Shown here one piece after another: positions 59,893-64,000 of a stretch of 64,000 bases of DNA (position 1 is its first letter; the number at the start of each line of letters is the position of its first letter). The DNA is taken from contig NZ_CALIZG010000023.1 in NCBI RefSeq assembly GCF_938028775.1, positions 124,001-188,000 on the forward strand, in the 5' to 3' direction. A program made the translations under genes and the position numbers. Source of the DNA: Mogibacterium diversum_A (GTDB taxonomy: Bacteria > Bacillota > Clostridia > Peptostreptococcales > Anaerovoracaceae). The notes under the pieces were generated by a model that was not told the origin of the DNA, made no database searches, and worked only from the letters and a program-made list of their open reading frames with translations.

Positions 59893-60174
59893 ATGACTGA
59901 AGAGTATTATCTATACACATTCGAGTCGACTCACGGCGCTATAGCTACAGAGAAGCTTCTAAAGGCTCTCGGATGCACCGTCATGCCCGTTCCTCGTCAT
60001 ATCTCGACGAGCTGCGGTATATCGGTGAGAGTTGATGTAGATAAGTTCGGTAGCTCCAAGGAGATTTTCCTCGGTAGCACTGACCTGTCACCTGATGAAT
60101 ACCATGTGTATCACATCACTGATGACAAATCTGACAGAGAACACGGCTTAAAATTCGAACCGGTTGAGCTATAG
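59893..60174 (+). CDS. DUF3343 putative Se/S carrier-like protein
   Basis: A 93-aa cytosolic protein of DUF3343: the opening YYLYTFESTHGAIATEKLLK and the conserved Cys segment HISTSCGISVRV. DUF3343 proteins are encoded with YedF and selenium utilisation genes and are proposed to carry reduced Se or S. It follows yedF at 18 bp, so the two form an operon that ends at the hairpin at 60212-60240. The family is clear; the biochemical role is inferred. Confidence 0.88.
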   Translation: MTEEYYLYTFESTHGAIATEKLLKALGCTVMPVPRHISTSCGISVRVDVDKFGSSKEIFLGSTDLSPDEYHVYHITDDKSDREHGLKFEPVEL

Positions 60175-60211
60175 CCACGTAAAAGGCTTGGGCTAGAACA
60201 ACAAAAAGTTA

Positions 60212-60240
60212 AGCGAGGTAAGGTTAACCCTTACCTCGCT
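60212..60240 (+). terminator. Rho-independent terminator after the yedF operon
   Basis: AGCGAGGTAAGG and CCTTACCTCGCT form a perfect 12-bp stem with a 5-nt loop followed by TTT. It is also the first half of the dual-hairpin element that recurs at 45063. Confidence 0.9.
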
Positions 60241-60285
60241 TTTGTCTTTCTCATAATTATGTGTGTATCTCTGAGAAAGGAATTC
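60212..60285. repeat. Dual-hairpin intergenic element, copy 2
   Basis: The terminator stem is followed by CTTTCTCA...TGAGAAAG (60246-60279) and GGAATTC, in the same order and spacing as 45063-45144. It separates the convergent yedF operon and the 3' end of the next adhesin gene, so it may terminate both. Confidence 0.6.
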
Positions 60286-63200
60286 CTATGCCCTTCTAGA
60301 CTTTCTTCTGATGATGATCACCATCAGCGCTAGAATCGATGATAGCAGTACGACTCCATACACTAGTGGATACATAGTATCTCCAGTCTTAGGTCCATGC
60401 TTCTTAACTACCTTAGGAGTTGGATCATTGACCCTAGTGTTGGTTATCACCATTCCATCATCCATGTTGCCAGAGTACTCTACATTGTACTTCTGAACCT
60501 CATCCTCAGTGACAGTGTATTTGATTTCCTTGCCGTTCTTGTTGACTGGCAGGTTTTCAAAATCAACTGTCCACTTTCCATCTGAGTCAGGGCTAACTGT
60601 CTTGGTATCTACCTCATTTCCATCCGCCTTTAGACGAACTGTAATAGAAGCCGGACGGTTAGCTGCGGTATCGTTTTTCCAATTCTTAGTCACCTTGACT
60701 GTTCTGGTATATGGCACATGCTTGTTGGTGAAATCGTAACCGTTTTGATCTGCCGTGTACTTCGCTACTGGTACTTCCTTAACGGTGTAGTTTATCACTG
60801 CAGCATCCTCGTCATATGTATCGAGTCCGCTAAACTCGTAATGCCAGTGATTTGCCTTTGTCGCCTTCGCGGTCTTACCTGTATCAACACCATTTGCAAA
60901 CAGCTTAAAGGTCACTTCGCTAGGTCTTACTCCGTCCTGATCATCGGCGTCATCCCAGTGCTTATCACCGGATACTGAACGCTCTACGTTGTTAAACGTA
61001 TTTATAATCTTATTGCCATCATAGTGCACGGTAAAGTGTCTATTGTTGATGTCAAGAGTTGCACCTTCCTCAAGCGAATTCCCATCAGCATCTAGCTCTT
61101 TGAACGTATACACGTTCTTTGCACCTGTCACCGTATCCGAATCGAGGAGTCCTGCAAATGTCGCCTTGAAATTGTTGCTGCTCGACAGAGTAGCTGTTCT
61201 ATTTGTAGCAGTTCCGTTTTTATACAGCTTCACCACTACCGAACGTGTATCCCTGTAATTCTGCGATACACCGCTCCACTGCTTCGTTACCGTAACACTG
61301 CGAGTTGCCGGAATCATAGGTGTCCACGGCATGGATTTTTTATTAGTGATGGTATATCCGCTAGTCACATCACCAGTCGTAGTCGCAGTGTACCTATAAG
61401 CGCCATAATCAATCTTGGACTGTGCGTTAAGTCCATGCTCCTGAACTGTATATGTGTAGCTATGGCCTGTTGCGATGTCGAACGACACTAGGTTGCTGAA
61501 CGTATAAGTCCAGTTATCAGCAGCCTTAACATCCTTGGTATCTATTACTACGCCGTCGCGAAGCAGATCAACCTTTACGCTGTTAACAGGCGCTGTATCT
61601 GTTGCCCCTGTGTGGTCTGTCCACTTTTTAGTGACTTTAACATTCTTATATGGCACAAATCTCCAGTTTCCATACACAGTCTCGTTCTTGCGAACATTGA
61701 CTGAGCTAATCGTGCTCGTATCGGAAGCTGCTTTCTTCCAGCCTTCGAATTTCCATTCACCCTGTACGCCTGCGCTTGTAGCATGTGTGCTTGATGATAG
61801 TGGAGCAGCTAATGTCTGGTTGTGGTCATATTCGATACCTGTTACTGTAGCTGGCACTGCATTGTCAGTTGGCAGACCGTAAGTAGAATCTCCTGTCACT
61901 ACGTAATTTAAATCGTACTGGCGGATAGCCTTGTGATATGTAGTCTCACTCTTTACATTCATCGGTACGCCGTCGGCGCTTGTAATCTTAGCCGTATTCT
62001 TGAACACAGTGGTCTTAACTGTCTTATCCGTTAGCTTGGTTGGGATAGTTATCGACATATCACTGTCTTTTGGCAGAGTTACGTTGAACTTCAGCTTCTG
62101 ACCATCTGTTATGAGCCCTACTCCAGTCGCATCTCTCAGCAGCACATTATTGAGCCTTAACTCAGTTGATTTGATGCGGATATTATCCTTATCAACTGTC
62201 AGACCATCAGGTATAACGTCCTCGACGTTTATATCTCTGGTTGCTAGTAGGTCATTCTTGTTCTTGATCTTGAGAGTGTACGTGATAGGAGTATCCTTTT
62301 CATTTGTAACCTCAGTTGGCGCAGCTTCTGTGCCAGTAGCTGGGTTCGACTCCTTATGAAGCTCTAATTCAGGGTTATGAAGTGTAATCTCCGAGTGAGC
62401 CTTGTACTTTAACAGCCTGTCGCTTGGTCCTGCCGAATCACCAGCAAAGTTACGAGCATTGGCTACAGTCTCATTTACTGCCTTCTTGCCTGCAAGGTTT
62501 TTGTCCTGTGGCGCGTTCATATATACGTAGAAGCTGAGGCTATTACCTTGGTCTAGTATAAAATCATTGCCTTTATTCGTCTTGCGGACATCTACGGCTA
62601 TAGCCTTTATATCCTTCTTATTGGCAGGCATAGTTGTAGACCATACAGAGTGATCATCTACGTCAAATGTGCTTGGCACCGTTGTCGCATAGTACACGAC
62701 TGGCTTTGCATACTCACCTTGGCGGCCGTAAGCAGATCTATTAGACATAGAACGAACATCTACTCTGTCTAGCGTTCCCTTCCACTCTGTAGGGGCATTC
62801 TCGCCTCCGTTATCGAGCACATCGTAGAACACGAGCTTATCAGTTCTCGTATAGTTGGAAGATGTGTATGCCAATCTATAGCTGTACTGGTTGCCGATAA
62901 ATGCATCTGTCTTGCTACCATACGAATTGTCAATAGTGTTAGCAACTTCCTTGGTAAGTCCTGACTGTGTAACCGTTACAGGGTTGAACTGAACGGGATC
63001 ACCAATAAAGCGCCAATACTTATAATCACCATTTACGAGGCTATTGAACTTATCCTTCTCCGTAAGTCTGTTGAATTTATTAGCAATATCGCTTTCTTTA
63101 CGCAGCACGTAATCGTTTCCATCCGGATCCACCTTGAGGGCAGATGTAAGCATGACACTATTACCTCTGTCAACTATGTTGCTGTACGGATTATCTAGTG

Positions 63201-64000
63201 TATACCTTAAATATATGAAATAGTTGTGATTGTCAAAGTTTCTAACATCTGTAACGCTAGGCGGAAGCTTGTAGTCAACCTTCATCATGGTCTGACCTGA
63301 GCCTTCCCAGTCTTCGATCATCTCAACATTGAAGTCACTCCCCTGAGAGATAGCGCGATCCTGATATGCAGGTCCAGCGGTCATCTGCACGCTTGACTTT
63401 TGAACGCTCGTACCTAGTGGCAATAGCGTGTAAATCGTACCCTTCTTGTACACGTACTTATTTAGATAGTCCCTATCGGGTAGCCCTGTATCATTAAGAG
63501 ATGAAATCTGATAATAGCGAGCTGTTACCCTGTTGGATTGCACACCCCTTACAGGGTCATCTACGATATCTTGTGGATAGTAAACAATTCCCTCTCCGAA
63601 GCTCGATGTTATAGCCGTCATGGCCACAGACTGTATCTTTAGCGGATTGCCTTCTGTATTAGTAGTCACACCTGCCTGTCCATTCTCGGAGTAACTCACC
63701 TTTGCACTAGATGATATGAATGAAGCCCCATACTGATCCTTATCAGCCTGCAATATGCTCTTCATGTTCGCCGTCGGATGAACCTCAACAACCGTATCAG
63801 CTTTGAAGTTGTAATTGTAGTACTCACTGGTGTACTTGTACTTCAGTCCGCTCGTATTAGCCGGCAGAGGTATCTCCTTGCCCTTTGCATCGTCTACAAC
63901 TGTATTACCATCATCAGAAGTGAACGTGTACTTGCCAGTGCTGTCAAACGTTATCTTGCCATACCTGGTGTAAGAATTCTCACCTGACTTCCTAGTCCAT
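60286..64000 (-). CDS. Very large Cna-B cell-wall adhesin, 5' part outside the window
   Basis: The frame stays open to the right window edge beyond the first in-window ATG (63765), reading on through YGKITFDSTGKYTFTSD, so the gene is partial at its 5' end with at least 1237 codons present. Visible order: an adhesin ectodomain; an isopeptide/DUF11-like domain (PITYTLKIKNKNDLLATRDI); a SHIRT/InlB-like repeat containing GEWKFEGWKK; and four Cna-B repeats (from VTKKWTDHTG to VTKNWKNDTA) with degrees of similarity to the 1289-aa adhesin so high that the last two repeats look like a recent duplication of that gene's end. The anchor is GPKTGD, helix and RRKSRRA. Ligand unknown; the signal peptide is outside the window. 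Confidence 0.9.
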   Translation of the reverse strand, partial: WTRKSGENSYTRYGKITFDSTGKYTFTSDDGNTVVDDAKGKEIPLPANTSGLKYKYTSEYYNYNFKADTVVEVHPTANMKSILQADKDQYGASFISSSAKVSYSENGQAGVTTNTEGNPLKIQSVAMTAITSSFGEGIVYYPQDIVDDPVRGVQSNRVTARYYQISSLNDTGLPDRDYLNKYVYKKGTIYTLLPLGTSVQKSSVQMTAGPAYQDRAISQGSDFNVEMIEDWEGSGQTMMKVDYKLPPSVTDVRNFDNHNYFIYLRYTLDNPYSNIVDRGNSVMLTSALKVDPDGNDYVLRKESDIANKFNRLTEKDKFNSLVNGDYKYWRFIGDPVQFNPVTVTQSGLTKEVANTIDNSYGSKTDAFIGNQYSYRLAYTSSNYTRTDKLVFYDVLDNGGENAPTEWKGTLDRVDVRSMSNRSAYGRQGEYAKPVVYYATTVPSTFDVDDHSVWSTTMPANKKDIKAIAVDVRKTNKGNDFILDQGNSLSFYVYMNAPQDKNLAGKKAVNETVANARNFAGDSAGPSDRLLKYKAHSEITLHNPELELHKESNPATGTEAAPTEVTNEKDTPITYTLKIKNKNDLLATRDINVEDVIPDGLTVDKDNIRIKSTELRLNNVLLRDATGVGLITDGQKLKFNVTLPKDSDMSITIPTKLTDKTVKTTVFKNTAKITSADGVPMNVKSETTYHKAIRQYDLNYVVTGDSTYGLPTDNAVPATVTGIEYDHNQTLAAPLSSSTHATSAGVQGEWKFEGWKKAASDTSTISSVNVRKNETVYGNWRFVPYKNVKVTKKWTDHTGATDTAPVNSVKVDLLRDGVVIDTKDVKAADNWTYTFSNLVSFDIATGHSYTYTVQEHGLNAQSKIDYGAYRYTATTTGDVTSGYTITNKKSMPWTPMIPATRSVTVTKQWSGVSQNYRDTRSVVVKLYKNGTATNRTATLSSSNNFKATFAGLLDSDTVTGAKNVYTFKELDADGNSLEEGATLDINNRHFTVHYDGNKIINTFNNVERSVSGDKHWDDADDQDGVRPSEVTFKLFANGVDTGKTAKATKANHWHYEFSGLDTYDEDAAVINYTVKEVPVAKYTADQNGYDFTNKHVPYTRTVKVTKNWKNDTAANRPASITVRLKADGNEVDTKTVSPDSDGKWTVDFENLPVNKNGKEIKYTVTEDEVQKYNVEYSGNMDDGMVITNTRVNDPTPKVVKKHGPKTGDTMYPLVYGVVLLSSILALMVIIIRRKSRRA

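Overview
The window looks like chromosome of a low-to-mid GC Gram-positive anaerobe of the Clostridia, plausibly the Mogibacterium/Anaerovoracaceae (Family XIII) group. That placement is inferred from gene content: many sortase-anchored Cna-B surface proteins, class C sortases, a murB-PHP-rapZ-whiA cell-envelope cluster, selenium-associated YedF/DUF3343 genes and remnants of Clostridia-type conjugative transposons. No rRNA, tRNA, CRISPR array or intact insertion sequence was seen.

Region 1 (1-34.7 kb) is a surface-protein island, almost entirely on the minus strand. After an ABC exporter (ATPase and FtsX-type permease) come three large single-gene Cna-B adhesins, a two-component system and a PepSY lipoprotein. 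Two complete pilus loci follow in tandem with the same plan: major pilin, class C sortase(s), small KTGD-ended pilin, tip adhesin. Locus A (22035-29014) has two sortases and a von Willebrand A tip protein. Locus B (16435-21610) has one sortase and a thioester-domain tip protein. Both loci share a nearly superimposable promoter and early leader, which points to duplication or common control. A divergent FctA/Cna-B protein, a TraX-like acetyltransferase, a DUF3267 zincin and an 856-aa FctA-type adhesin close the island. Another very large Cna-B adhesin (60286 to beyond the right edge) shows that the theme continues.

Region 2 (34.9-45.2 kb) is accessory. It holds an RIC iron-sulfur repair protein, a flavin-binding Nim-like protein, YwqG/DUF1963, a SUKH-type immunity-like protein, several small unknown proteins, an XRE regulator with a zinc-ribbon tail, a 797-aa uncharacterised membrane protein and a non-housekeeping RNase III-like protein with full catalytic residues. 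Decayed and duplicated gene pieces (35.8, 41.1-41.5, 42.4 and 43.5 kb) suggest a turnover zone for immunity or defence genes.

Region 3 (45.2-51.7 kb) is a decayed mobile element: an N-terminally truncated ImmA/IrrE protein, TnpW, a membrane-protein fragment, a RepA_N/Fic deletion scar and a small ICE membrane protein. These surround a compact four-gene operon (acyl-CoA dehydrogenase, PhnD-like binding protein, core-MetE methyltransferase, OsmC-like protein) that may be its cargo.

Region 4 (51.7-60.2 kb) is housekeeping: rlmD with an expanded in-frame repeat, whiA, rapZ, a PHP phosphatase, murB, an AI-2E-family permease, and on the plus strand yedF and a DUF3343 gene. Between rlmD and whiA lies a 0.5-kb non-coding array of about ten regularly spaced 30-nt dyad units, the most unusual non-coding structure in the window.
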